From Duodenibacillus sp964509205 (GTDB lineage Bacteria > Pseudomonadota > Gammaproteobacteria > Burkholderiales > Burkholderiaceae_F): DNA of 30,916 nt. The notes under the pieces are model-generated. The model saw only the letters and a program-made list of their open reading frames with translations. It was not told the DNA's origin and made no database searches. Positions within the stretch are counted from its first letter, which is position 1, and each line of letters opens with the position of its first letter. The DNA lies in the NCBI GenBank assembly GCA_964509205.1, contig CAZDVW010000018.1, forward strand, positions 1 to 30,916, given 5' to 3'. The position numbers were made by a program, and so were the translations under genes. This document shows, in pieces, positions 14,572 through 23,997 of the stretch.

Positions 14572-17334
14572 ATGGCTTCACTCAATCACGCAACCATCAT
14601 TAAGGGTTTTGAAAAACTGATCGACGAGACGAATCCCGCCGAGTTCTTTTTTTCCTTTCTAAAAGCTCTCAAGTTTTCCGCAACGACAATTAAGCGTCTG
14701 CGAGAGCCTGGAAATAACCGTAATGTGGCAATTGCCCCAGGCGATTACGCTCTTGCAAAACAGATCTATTTTCATCCTGCTGAAGCAGGAGAAGATCAGA
14801 CAGCTACGCTTCGCTCAATTACTCGAGAAGAAGCATTGCAGAAGTACCAAATTCGATTTTTTCTCTCCACGGATTTTGAGAATGTAACTGCTTACGACCG
14901 ACGGGTAGACGATTGGGTTTCATTTGGCTTTAAGGAACTGTGCGAGAACTACGAGTTTTTTCTGCCGTTGACGGGGCTCTATGAGAAACCTCTTGCCTAT
15001 TCTGCTCACCCCGCAGATGCAAAGGCTTGCGAGAAGATGGGGCGTCTTTATGATGAGATCCGCAATATCAACCACTATGAGAAGGAACAGCTTCACGATC
15101 TTAACGTTTTTCTTACTCGTCTTCTATTCTGTTTCTTTGCGGAAGATACAGGCATCTTTCCCATTGAGGGGCAACTGACAAAAGCCGTCGAGTCCCTTAC
15201 CAAATCTGATGGTTCGGATATTTCAGAGTTTTTCGAACGTCTTTTTTTGGTACTGGATACACCGGAAGGACAATGTGCTCGACGGCAAGAAACGACAGTT
15301 CTCGCTGCCTTTCCCTATGTGAACGGCGGTCTTTTCCGTGAGAAGATTCGGATTCCGAAATTCAGCACAAAGGCTCGCAATCTCTTGATCTCATGCGGTC
15401 GGCTTGAATGGAAAGAAATTTCACCGGTCATCTTCGGATCAATGTTTCAGTCCGTTATGGATCCAGAAAAGCGGCATGAGCTTGGTGCACACTATACCAG
15501 TGAGAAGAACATCTTCAAGGTGATTGGCCCTCTCTTTTTAGACAATCTCAAGATTGAACTTGAGAAGTTGTTAAAGGACAAGTCCACACATAAAGTTAAA
15601 AAATTAAAAGATTTTCAAGCCAAACTTGCTTCTATTCTGATTGCTGATCCAGCCTGCGGATGCGGAAATTTCCTTGTGGTGTCTTATCGAGAGCTCAAAT
15701 TGCTTGAGCTGAAAGTTGTGGAAGAGCTTCTGAGTATAAAGGGAAAGAAGGATCGCTCTATCTTTATGGATTGGGAAGGCGAATACTCAAAAGTTTCCAT
15801 CAATCAGTTTTATGGAATTGAATTAGAAGAATTGCCTGTTGAGATTGCACACGTTTCATTGTTGCTGATGGAACATGTGATGAACCGTAAATTTGGTAAT
15901 CTTCTAGGGACAGTTATTCCTTCTATTCCATTGAAAAACTCCGCAAAAATTGCATGCATGAATGCATTGACAACAGATTGGGGACAGGTATTCCCGTTAG
16001 ATAGATTGTCATACATTGTGGGGAATCCTCCATTTGCGGGAAGACCAACGAGAACTACAGAGCAATCCAAAGAATTGGACACAATTACCTCAGGAATCCC
16101 TGAAGCGAGGAATTTGGATTATGTTTGTGGTTGGTATTTCAAGGCGGCTGAGTGCATGCAACTCAATCGATTAATTGATGCTGCTTTTGTGTCAACAAAT
16201 TCTATTTGCCAAGGTGAACAGGTTGTTCCTTTATGGAAGTCATTGTTCTCGCACGGGATACAAATTTTCTTTGCTCACCAAACGTTCCAGTGGAAGAATG
16301 AAGCAAAGGATAATGCAGGTGTTTATTGCGTAGTAATTGGTTTCAGTCGTTGCGATCACTCGAGAAAAGTTATTTATTCGTACAAAGATTCAACAGATAT
16401 GCCGGAATCGATGATCGTCAATAGGATCAGTGGTTATCTATGTGATTCAGCTGAAGAGATATTTATTGAGCAAACTCGGGATGGTTTGAGCGGGCAGACG
16501 AAGATGATGCTGGGAAATCAACCGACAGATGCTGGAAATTTGATCATTGAGAATGGAGAGTATTGTAAGTTCTGCGATATTGACAGGCTCAGACCATACA
16601 TAAAAAAACTTGTAGGCGCTAAAGAGTTACTGCACAGTCTCCCAAGATATTGCCTTTGGTTATGCGGCGCCCCAAAATCTCTATTGGAAATTTCGATAGT
16701 CGCAGAACGCATTGAAAAATGCAGAACCTTTAGGTTGAGCAGTAAGAAGGTTGCAACCAAATTGTCTGCGGCGTCTTCTCATTTGTTCCAAGACCGCCGC
16801 TTTGACGAGCCTCCGAAAACAACCATTGTTGTCCCTCGTGTCTCCTCAGAACGTAGAGAACATATTCCGATAGGCTTTGTCACTAGTGACACGATTATTA
16901 CTGATTCCTGTTACATGATTCCCAATGGAACTTTCTATGACTTTGGCATTCTTGAGTCCCGCATGCACATGACGTGGATGCGAACGGTCTGCGGACGTTT
17001 GAAGGGGGATTATCGCTACTCGCGTGATCTCTGCTACAACACTTTCCCTTGGCCGAAAGTAAGCGAGATGCAACGCCAACTCATTGAAAATCTTGCGAAG
17101 AATATTCTGATGATTCGCGAGTACTATCCGGACATGACGCTTGCAGATCTCTACGATCCCGACAAGATGCCCAATGATCTCCGAAAGGCTCATACAGAGC
17201 TTGATCTTGCCGTCGAGCGACTTTATCGCAAGAAGCCCTTCGCCAGCGACGAGGAGCGCCTGCACCACCTCTTTGCCCGTTACGAGAAACTTGTAAAAGG
17301 CGAAGACGATTCCACTCTTTTCTCTGCGGAGTAG
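14572..17334 (+). CDS. MmeI-like N6-adenine DNA methyltransferase without nuclease motif
   Basis: A 920-residue class I SAM-dependent DNA methyltransferase of the MmeI/YeeA group. In order: an N-terminal domain (about 1-130), a helical spacer (LLFCFFAEDTGIFP), motif X GAHYTS (305-310), SAM-binding motif I DPACGCG (359-365), catalytic motif IV NPPF (485-488, the adenine-N6 type), a target-recognition region, and the MmeI C-terminal block ending YDPDKMP...RKAHTELDLAVERLY. In MmeI the N-terminal domain holds a D...ExK nuclease; I find no such motif here, so the enzyme should methylate only. No clear Shine-Dalgarno precedes the ATG, so the start is the least certain point. It is the first gene of an operon with a helicase three bases downstream and a GIY-YIG nuclease. 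Confidence 0.88.
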   Translation: MASLNHATIIKGFEKLIDETNPAEFFFSFLKALKFSATTIKRLREPGNNRNVAIAPGDYALAKQIYFHPAEAGEDQTATLRSITREEALQKYQIRFFLSTDFENVTAYDRRVDDWVSFGFKELCENYEFFLPLTGLYEKPLAYSAHPADAKACEKMGRLYDEIRNINHYEKEQLHDLNVFLTRLLFCFFAEDTGIFPIEGQLTKAVESLTKSDGSDISEFFERLFLVLDTPEGQCARRQETTVLAAFPYVNGGLFREKIRIPKFSTKARNLLISCGRLEWKEISPVIFGSMFQSVMDPEKRHELGAHYTSEKNIFKVIGPLFLDNLKIELEKLLKDKSTHKVKKLKDFQAKLASILIADPACGCGNFLVVSYRELKLLELKVVEELLSIKGKKDRSIFMDWEGEYSKVSINQFYGIELEELPVEIAHVSLLLMEHVMNRKFGNLLGTVIPSIPLKNSAKIACMNALTTDWGQVFPLDRLSYIVGNPPFAGRPTRTTEQSKELDTITSGIPEARNLDYVCGWYFKAAECMQLNRLIDAAFVSTNSICQGEQVVPLWKSLFSHGIQIFFAHQTFQWKNEAKDNAGVYCVVIGFSRCDHSRKVIYSYKDSTDMPESMIVNRISGYLCDSAEEIFIEQTRDGLSGQTKMMLGNQPTDAGNLIIENGEYCKFCDIDRLRPYIKKLVGAKELLHSLPRYCLWLCGAPKSLLEISIVAERIEKCRTFRLSSKKVATKLSAASSHLFQDRRFDEPPKTTIVVPRVSSERREHIPIGFVTSDTIITDSCYMIPNGTFYDFGILESRMHMTWMRTVCGRLKGDYRYSRDLCYNTFPWPKVSEMQRQLIENLAKNILMIREYYPDMTLADLYDPDKMPNDLRKAHTELDLAVERLYRKKPFASDEERLHHLFARYEKLVKGEDDSTLFSAE

Positions 17335-17337
17335 CCA

Positions 17338-19428
17338 ATGCCAGATATCCTTACTGTCCGATACGCCCAAACGGGGGCGAGTACGCGTCAGAATCCGATG
17401 GGCATGCGCGAGATGCAAGCTCGGGCATACGAGCAACGCGATGCGCAGTACCTGCTTTTGAAGGCCCCTCCTGCCTCCGGAAAGTCTCGCGCTTTGATGT
17501 TCTTGGCACTCGATAAGGTGATGAAACAGGGCCTCGAGAAGGTGATTGTCGCCGTGCCGGAAATGTCGATCGGAGGCTCTTTCAAGGACACGGATCTTAC
17601 GAGGTACGGCTTCTTCGCAGATTGGCACGTGGATGAGCGGTATAACCTTTGTACGCCTGGAAGCGACGGCAAGGTCGATCGCGTTGTCGAGTTTATGGAT
17701 CAGACAAAGGAACACTACCTTATCTGCACGCATGCAACCTTTCGCTTTGCTTACGAAAAAATTCATGATGCCGAAAAGTTCAGCAAAACGCTGATCGCAA
17801 TTGATGAGTTTCATCACACATCGGCAGAAGACGGAAATATTCTCGGCGGAATCATTGATGATCTGATGCAACACTCATCTGCGCACATTATTGCGATGAC
17901 GGGCTCGTATTTCCGAGGGGATGCCGTCCCAATTTTGCGCCCGGAAGACGAAGCAAAGTTCACACAGGTGACCTATACCTATTATGAGCAATTGAACGGC
18001 TATAAGTATTTGAAATCTCTCGGTATCGGCTATCACTTTTATCAAGGACGATATTTCGATGCATTAAAAGAAGTACTCGACCCCGGGAAGAAAACCATCG
18101 TTCACATTCCGAATGTGAACTCCATGGAGTCGACCGGTCGCAAACTCGACGAGGTGGATCGTATTCTCGATGTTCTTGGAACGATGCAGTTCCAGGATTC
18201 GGAGACTGGCATCTACACAGTCAAAACGCATCAAGGAAAGAAGATTTTTGTCGCAGATCTTGTGACGGATAATCCCATGCGTGTGAATGTTCTCAATTAT
18301 CTTAGAAACATTCGAAATGCTTCGCAGATGGATGTCATCATTGCGCTCGGCATGGCGAAAGAGGGATTTGATTGGCCGTGGTGCGAACATGTCCTCACCG
18401 TGGGCTATCGATCCTCTTTGACAGAAATCATCCAAATCATCGGACGTGCCACTCGCGACTGTGAAGGCAAGACTCATGCGCAGTTTACGAATCTCATCGC
18501 CCAGCCTGATGCTAACGATGAAGATGTCAAGACATCTGTGAACAACATGCTCAAAGCCATCACTGTCTCACTTCTGATGGAGCAGGTTTTGGCTCCGAAC
18601 ATTACGTTTAGGCCTCGTTCCTTAATTGAGAAAGGAGAGAAGCCGACCCCAGGGACAGTCATCATCGACGATACCGCTCAACCTGTCTCTGCTCGCGTGG
18701 CAAAGATTCTCCAGGAGGGAGGCGTGCAAAGCGTCATTACTGCAGCTGTGCAGAGTACGAAGACTGTTGGACCAATGATCGTCAATGCAGAGCCGCCAGA
18801 ATTGTTTACTGGTGTTGAACTTCCGAAGATTGTGACGCGCCTCTATCCTGATTTGACGCCAAACGAGCAAAAAGTAATTGCTCAGGCGGCCCAGACCGAG
18901 ATGGTGATTCATGCCAATGGAGGGCTTGTTAATCAAAAGGATTTGCCGCCCGGATTTGACATTCAGACGGGGGAGAAAGTTTCTGACGATAATGCAGGTC
19001 AGACAGGAGAACAGCCTGGGTCAGATGATGACAATGGCATCGGCGGCAACGTAGTTGATCGAGACCCGACAAAACGAGGGGCGGAGTTTCTGAAGGTTGG
19101 AGAACGATTTATCAACATTGAGAAACTCGATATTGATCTTATCTCGTCAATTAATCCTTTCCAGGGAGCCTATGCGATTCTTTCAAAGACCGTCGATGCA
19201 CCGATGCTTAAGACCATTCAGGATATGGTGATTTCGAATCGTTCAGATGTCTCAAAAGAGGAAGCTCTTCTTCTTTGGCCAAACATTCAGGAGTTTTATA
19301 AGAAGTACCAGAAGGAGCCATCCAGTCAGGCGACAGATCCCTATGAACGCAGACTTGGCGAGGTACTGGCTTTTGTTCGCAGAGAGAAGGCGAAAGTTGA
19401 ATCTCAGACTGTTCAGGAGGGTGTGTGA
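17338..19428 (+). CDS. SF2 DEAD/DEAH-type helicase of the methyltransferase operon
   Basis: A 696-residue superfamily 2 helicase or translocase. Walker A APPASGKS (43-50), motif II DEFHH (156-160), motif III TGS (188-190), motif V GMAKEGFDWP, and motif VI QIIGRATR (366-373) are all present, so ATP hydrolysis should be intact. The C-terminal third has no motif that I know and includes an acidic, Gly/Asp-rich linker near residues 550-575. It starts three bases after the methyltransferase stop, with GGAG well placed. It most likely provides ATP-driven translocation for a restriction-like complex with the neighbours, by analogy with type I and III restriction subunits; this is inference from context. 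Confidence 0.85.
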   Translation: MPDILTVRYAQTGASTRQNPMGMREMQARAYEQRDAQYLLLKAPPASGKSRALMFLALDKVMKQGLEKVIVAVPEMSIGGSFKDTDLTRYGFFADWHVDERYNLCTPGSDGKVDRVVEFMDQTKEHYLICTHATFRFAYEKIHDAEKFSKTLIAIDEFHHTSAEDGNILGGIIDDLMQHSSAHIIAMTGSYFRGDAVPILRPEDEAKFTQVTYTYYEQLNGYKYLKSLGIGYHFYQGRYFDALKEVLDPGKKTIVHIPNVNSMESTGRKLDEVDRILDVLGTMQFQDSETGIYTVKTHQGKKIFVADLVTDNPMRVNVLNYLRNIRNASQMDVIIALGMAKEGFDWPWCEHVLTVGYRSSLTEIIQIIGRATRDCEGKTHAQFTNLIAQPDANDEDVKTSVNNMLKAITVSLLMEQVLAPNITFRPRSLIEKGEKPTPGTVIIDDTAQPVSARVAKILQEGGVQSVITAAVQSTKTVGPMIVNAEPPELFTGVELPKIVTRLYPDLTPNEQKVIAQAAQTEMVIHANGGLVNQKDLPPGFDIQTGEKVSDDNAGQTGEQPGSDDDNGIGGNVVDRDPTKRGAEFLKVGERFINIEKLDIDLISSINPFQGAYAILSKTVDAPMLKTIQDMVISNRSDVSKEEALLLWPNIQEFYKKYQKEPSSQATDPYERRLGEVLAFVRREKAKVESQTVQEGV

Positions 19429-20675
19429 TGGGATCATTTGTGTCTCCCAACACGTTTGCTGAATTGCTCTCAGGAGAGTGCGATCCTCTCGGGCTTCTCA
19501 AGGATGTCAAACCTGTTGCTCCGAAGAGAAAACCTGTCTCAACGGCTGAAAAGAATTTTCAGGATATTGTTGATTTTTACGAGACAAGGGGGCGAGTCCC
19601 TGCAGTTGATTCGAATGATTTCCAAGAAAAGGCTTTGGCGTCGCGTCTTCAGGCATACCGATCACGCTCTGAGTTGCAAAATCAGGTAAAACATCTCGAT
19701 ATTTACGATTTGCTTGCAGACGATTCTCCCAAACGCTCTGAGAGCGCCCCTGTAAAGCAGAAGGCGTTCTCGTCTTTTAACGATTTGCTCAAGAATGATA
19801 CATCGGGGTTACTTAGCGATATCGACAGTTCTATCTTTAACTTGGAGCATGTCAAAACAGCTGAACCTGATATGCGCAATCTTCCGGATGAGATAGCTTC
19901 GCGTAAGCCATGTGAGGACTTCTTTAGGTTCGAGAAGCTCTTTCGTGATACCCAACGAGACATCCTCAACCGAAAAACCAAGACGGCACGCTTTAAGAAC
20001 GAATCTCAAATCGAGATTGGTGAATTTTTTGTCCTCAACGGGCTACTCTGCATTGTGGACAGCATTATCGAGGAATCGAAAGAACAATCCTTGCGAAACA
20101 ATCCTCGCCTTCGTGTCGTCTTCGAAAACGGGATTGAAACCAACATTCTCAAGCGTTCTTTGAGCAGAGCGCTCTACAAAGACCCGAACGGACGTCGCGT
20201 CCTTCTTTCCGAAGAAGCCTTCTACGAGAAAGCTCAGGGCATCACTCACAGGGATAAGGCAACCGGTTGCATTTATATTTTGGCCAGCGATACGAGGGCG
20301 CCGGAACTTTCAAGCCTAAAGAATCAAGGAAGACTCGTTAAGATCGGGTATTCGTCACAAAGTGTCGAAGAACGCATTAAAAATGCAGAGAATGACCCGA
20401 CATATCTCGAAGCGCCCGTGAGGATTCTTGCATCGATTGATTGCTACAACCTCAATCCGCAAAAAGTGGAGCATTTGATTCACGCTTTTTTGTCGAAGCA
20501 ACGCATCAATATGACGCTCATCAGTTCGAAAGGGCGAGTCTACAGACCCACGGAGTGGTTTGCGATCGATCGGGATACGGCCATTGCTGTGGCCGAACAC
20601 ATCGTTCGAGGGGACATCATGAACTATCGTATGGACAATACGACGGGGAGGATCAAAAAAAATCAGAGCGAGTAA
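19428..20675 (+). CDS. GIY-YIG nuclease (T5orf172-like), third gene of defence operon
   Basis: A 415-residue protein whose C-terminal third is a GIY-YIG nuclease domain of the T5orf172/MUG113 kind: GCIYIL (280-285), VKIGYS (304-309), the EERI helix, Glu348 in KVEHLIHAF, and TEWF (375-378). The N-terminal part begins with a small helical region (FYETRGRVP...ALASRL) that often accompanies such nucleases, followed by a linker and an unassigned middle domain. Its ATG overlaps the helicase stop by one base (TGATG) after a CAGGAGGG ribosome site, so translation is coupled. It could be the cutting subunit that the methyltransferase lacks. It ends 93 bp before the convergent MmgE/PrpD gene; no clear terminator is visible. 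Confidence 0.82.
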   Translation: MGSFVSPNTFAELLSGECDPLGLLKDVKPVAPKRKPVSTAEKNFQDIVDFYETRGRVPAVDSNDFQEKALASRLQAYRSRSELQNQVKHLDIYDLLADDSPKRSESAPVKQKAFSSFNDLLKNDTSGLLSDIDSSIFNLEHVKTAEPDMRNLPDEIASRKPCEDFFRFEKLFRDTQRDILNRKTKTARFKNESQIEIGEFFVLNGLLCIVDSIIEESKEQSLRNNPRLRVVFENGIETNILKRSLSRALYKDPNGRRVLLSEEAFYEKAQGITHRDKATGCIYILASDTRAPELSSLKNQGRLVKIGYSSQSVEERIKNAENDPTYLEAPVRILASIDCYNLNPQKVEHLIHAFLSKQRINMTLISSKGRVYRPTEWFAIDRDTAIAVAEHIVRGDIMNYRMDNTTGRIKKNQSE

Positions 20676-20768
20676 AGGTCTGACTTGACCAAACTGATTT
20701 GCAAAGAAAGCAACCTTGTTTTTCTGCAGGGTGGCTTTACATTGAATGGAACGGATTACGCAAAAATC

Positions 20769-22193
20769 TCAGACATCGAAGAGTTCACGCCTTGCCGGCT
20801 CTTTTCCGAGTTCTTTCGAAATCGCCTCATACACATCATCGCATTGGTCAATTCCCATCAGTTTCTCAATAAGAGTGTTGGTCTGGGTTTCGTCGTAGAC
20901 CATGCCGACCACGGATCGGAATTTGTGAAAGAGCCCTTCATCCGAGAGCGGATTGGCAGGAGCTCCTAAAGGAATGGCAACTTGCTGTTGGTCAACGCGT
21001 CCGTCCTTTAACGTGACAATCACAGTCGGTTCTTCCAAATCGGGTTTCTCTTTATCCACTCTGAAGCTGATGCGTTTCATCAGAGCTTCGATTTGACTCG
21101 TGTTGCGCTTGGCCCGTGAAAAAGACGGGAGCATCGCATCACCATAGATCAAATCGGCAGCCACGCTGTACGGAATCGATAATTGAGCCGCCGGCATCGG
21201 GTTGCGGTCAAACGCGCCGCACATGCCGTGAACAAAGGCCGAAATGATGATTTCGATTTTCTCAACATCGTCTGCACCGAACCCCATTTTCTTGCGGAGA
21301 ATGTCAACGGCATCAATGGACGAATGCGTTGAGCGGCAAGAGGCATGGGGTTTGACAGAAACGCGCTGAATCTTCCAGACCTTTCCTAAGTCTTCGATCC
21401 AGGCCTGAGGTACATCGGAATCCTTGGCGTAGGTGTGATCAAAGCCGCCCCAAACTTGCTCGAAGATTTGCGTCGGTCCTGTGAATCCGTCGCGTGCCAA
21501 ACACGCCGACATTAGGCCGCCTTGGGCGGCGTGACCGGCATGCAGGCGTTTGCTTTGAGCGCCGTCGTGCACGCAAGCCCAAAGACCGGCAGAGAAGGAA
21601 CCGGCCAGTCCCAAAGCCATTTGCGTTTGTTTGGCATCCAATTTCAAGAGACGTGCGGCCGCAGCGGCGGCACCGAACGTGCCGCATGTGCCCGTGGAAT
21701 GAAAGCCCGCCTTGTTGTGCGGCGCATAGGCTCCGCACGATTCGAGCGCACGGCGAGCCACGTCATAGCCTAGAACAATGGCTGTGACGAATTCTTCGCC
21801 TGTGGTAACGAGTCCTTCGGCTTTAGCCATGTCGACGGCGGCAAAGGCCGCCGGTACGACAACGGCGCCCGAGTGGTCACAGCCGCCTGTGTCATCCAGT
21901 TCAAAAGAATGGGCTGAAACACCGTTAAACAAGGCCGCGTTGATCGGTGCCATGGTTTGGCCTTGCCCCCAGAGGAAAGCCGCTCCCTGGCTTTGCCCCT
22001 GAGCCTTCAAGGTCTTCATGAGAATGTCGCATTCCTTGGAAGCGGCTCCGGCAATGCCGGCGCCGACCGAATCCAGAATATGACGCACGGTCTTGGCGCG
22101 AATATCCCCCGGAATATCTTCCGTGCGCGTGTTGACGATAAAGTCGGCCAACACTTCGCTTTTCAGCGGATTAGTCAAGGTGTTTTCAGCCAT
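20769..22193 (-). CDS. MmgE/PrpD-family protein, possible iminodisuccinate-type epimerase
   Basis: A 474-residue member of the MmgE/PrpD family, which holds 2-methylcitrate dehydratase, cis-aconitate decarboxylase and iminodisuccinate epimerase. The family's helical domain is seen first (ILDSVGAGIAGA, AHSFELDDT near residue 100, HSGAVVVPAA), then the small lid domain (KPHASCRSTH near residue 290, and a C-terminal part with GRVDQQQ). None of the known activities is fixed by sequence alone. It starts 18 bases after the DcuA/B gene with GGAG upstream, so both form one operon. With the ASL-like lyase in the same regulon, an epimerase acting on a substituted succinate is attractive. A 2-methylcitrate dehydratase is less likely, since no prpB or prpC gene is in view. 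Confidence 0.85.
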   Translation of the reverse strand: MAENTLTNPLKSEVLADFIVNTRTEDIPGDIRAKTVRHILDSVGAGIAGAASKECDILMKTLKAQGQSQGAAFLWGQGQTMAPINAALFNGVSAHSFELDDTGGCDHSGAVVVPAAFAAVDMAKAEGLVTTGEEFVTAIVLGYDVARRALESCGAYAPHNKAGFHSTGTCGTFGAAAAAARLLKLDAKQTQMALGLAGSFSAGLWACVHDGAQSKRLHAGHAAQGGLMSACLARDGFTGPTQIFEQVWGGFDHTYAKDSDVPQAWIEDLGKVWKIQRVSVKPHASCRSTHSSIDAVDILRKKMGFGADDVEKIEIIISAFVHGMCGAFDRNPMPAAQLSIPYSVAADLIYGDAMLPSFSRAKRNTSQIEALMKRISFRVDKEKPDLEEPTVIVTLKDGRVDQQQVAIPLGAPANPLSDEGLFHKFRSVVGMVYDETQTNTLIEKLMGIDQCDDVYEAISKELGKEPARRELFDV

Positions 22194-22211
22194 GTCTTTT
22201 CTCCGTCAGGA

Positions 22212-23537
22212 TTAGTACAGGATGCGCGAGAGAATCCAGCCGTACGTGACAACGCTGATCGTCGTTACCCAGCCCGGCAGCTGATAGCTGTGGTTGAGAA
22301 CAAACTTACCGATTCGAGTCGTGCCCGTGCGGTCGAAGGCGATGCAGGCGATGTGAGCGCCGCCGGCCGGGATGACGAAAAAGCCCGTGACAGCCGGATA
22401 CATGGCAATCAAGTCCGGTGCCATGATGCCAAGAGAGATGCCGATCGGCATCAGAGCGGCAACGGTACTGGCCTGGCTGTACAAGGCCAGCGAGAGCAGG
22501 AACAGGGCCACGACAAAGAGAATCGGTGTTTGCGCAATGGAAGCACCGAAGACGTCGATAAAGAAGGGCTTGTAAAGGGCAAAGAACGTGTTGGAAAGCC
22601 AAGCGACGCCAAACACGGCAACCATGCCGGTTAAACCGGAACGGAAGACGGAGCCGTCGGTTAATTTGCTGGGCTTGACCTTGGCCAAAATCATGATGAG
22701 AGCGCCGACGGCGAGCATCGAGATCTGAACGAGCTCAGGAATTGAGAGGCGCTTCATTTTGCCGCCGACTTCCCAAGCCGGGAGCCATTCGGGCATCGAG
22801 CCCATCGTGACGACAAATAAGATTCCCAAAGCGAAGATGGTCACGCCGATCTTGGCTTCTTTGCTGGCCTTGTAGTTGCTGTTGCCGGCGGCTTCCGAGT
22901 CCACGTACTCGCCGGTCTTGAGACGGCGCTGGAATTCCGGATCATCCTTTAATTCTTTTCCGTAAAAGTACATGAATGCGCAGCCGGTGACGGCGGCAAG
23001 GAAGCTGGCCGGAATGACAATCGAGAGAATCTGAAGCGGCGTCGTTCCGAATACGGCAAGCAAAGCCACCATGGCGGCAGTCGCTCCTGACATCGGAGAG
23101 GCGCAGACGGCGATTTGCGAGGCAAGAACGGACATAGAAAGCGGACGTTCCGGGCGCACGCGGGCGGCGGCTGCGACCTCAGCGATCACCGGGTAGACCG
23201 CAAATGCCACATAGGCGGTACCGCAAAAGACCGTAAAGAGCCAGCAAATCAACGGGCCGATAAAGGTGATAAAGCGGGGATTGCTGCGAAGAAGACGCTC
23301 GGCGATGTTCACGAGGTAGTCAAGACCGCCGGAACCATGAAGGATGGAGGCGCACGTCACGACGGCCGTCATGATCAAAAGCACGCTCGTCGGTGCGGAA
23401 ACGGGTTTCAAACCGAAGACAAACACCAGGACGGCCAGTCCCAAGCCTCCGCAGACACCCAAGCCGGCGCCACCCCATCGTGCGCCGATAATAATTGCGC
23501 CAAGAACTACGGCAAGATGAATCCAAAACATTTCCAT
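22212..23537 (-). CDS. Anaerobic C4-dicarboxylate transporter, DcuA/DcuB family (copy 1)
   Basis: A 441-residue inner-membrane carrier of the DcuA/DcuB family. Hallmarks are the N-terminal GAxxGGxGLGVCGGLGLAVL helix, GGLDYLVNIAERLLR, RPERPLS, ASPMSGATAAMVALL, and the C-terminal FDRTGTTRIGKFVLNHS signature. Family members exchange fumarate, aspartate or malate for succinate and support fumarate respiration. I take the ATG at 23537 (MEMFWIHL), with AGGA upstream; a longer frame adds 12 unlikely residues. It is the first gene of an operon with the MmgE/PrpD gene, and is divergent from the GntR gene. A predicted operator overlaps its -10 box, leaving a 5' leader of roughly 300 bases. Confidence 0.92.
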   Translation of the reverse strand: MEMFWIHLAVVLGAIIIGARWGGAGLGVCGGLGLAVLVFVFGLKPVSAPTSVLLIMTAVVTCASILHGSGGLDYLVNIAERLLRSNPRFITFIGPLICWLFTVFCGTAYVAFAVYPVIAEVAAAARVRPERPLSMSVLASQIAVCASPMSGATAAMVALLAVFGTTPLQILSIVIPASFLAAVTGCAFMYFYGKELKDDPEFQRRLKTGEYVDSEAAGNSNYKASKEAKIGVTIFALGILFVVTMGSMPEWLPAWEVGGKMKRLSIPELVQISMLAVGALIMILAKVKPSKLTDGSVFRSGLTGMVAVFGVAWLSNTFFALYKPFFIDVFGASIAQTPILFVVALFLLSLALYSQASTVAALMPIGISLGIMAPDLIAMYPAVTGFFVIPAGGAHIACIAFDRTGTTRIGKFVLNHSYQLPGWVTTISVVTYGWILSRILY

Positions 23538-23845
23538 TTTTGTATTTCCTAAGTTTTTTGCCCTCGAATGCAACGCTTTTAATTCGTAGGGAGCACGAGT
23601 AACCTTTTAAGTCGATTGCGCCTTGAAGGGATAAGAAACTATCACGCAAGTACAAGTCAACGGTTTTATTTTTTCAAACAGATCAGAGACAAAGAAGCCA
23701 CTTCCGTCATCAAATTGTGTCAGTCGCTAACCTCCGTAAAAAGAGTTCACAACGAGCGTCGTGAATGAAAGGGAAAACCCTGAAACGCTGCCCATAGCAA
23801 GACTTGCTGCAGACGCTTGCCATCGGTAGAAGATTTTAATTGCGT

Positions 23846-23861
23846 CTATTATCGATAAAAT
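23846..23861 (-). promoter_or_regulatory. GntR-type operator over the Dcu copy 1 promoter
   Basis: CTATTATCGATAAAAT carries the palindromic core TTATCGATAA. On the minus strand it overlaps a candidate -10 GATAAT with a -35 TTAGGT 17 bp upstream, the same layout as at the lyase promoter. Its centre is exactly 110 bp from the site in the gntR promoter. Confidence 0.6.
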
Positions 23862-23941
23862 TAGAAAAACACCTAATTAATTTTTGGAAATCTTTTCGAG
23901 TTAAATTTTTATTGTTATTGAATATAAACAATATTTACATA

Positions 23942-23971
23942 TTGACACAGATTTGTTATTATCGATAATAA
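23942..23971 (+). promoter_or_regulatory. gntR promoter with overlapping perfect palindromic operator
   Basis: -35 TTGACA (23942-23947) and -10 GATAAT (23964-23969) stand 16 bp apart. The perfect 16-bp palindrome TTATTATCGATAATAA (23956-23971) covers the -10, as expected for an autoregulated gene. Confidence 0.7.
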
Positions 23972-23997
23972 TGAGGTTTTTCGATGAGGAGACCGAA

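Noticed and set aside
16846..17874. 342-codon minus-strand frame
   Set aside because: It is entirely antisense to the well-supported methyltransferase and helicase genes and has the composition of a shadow frame.
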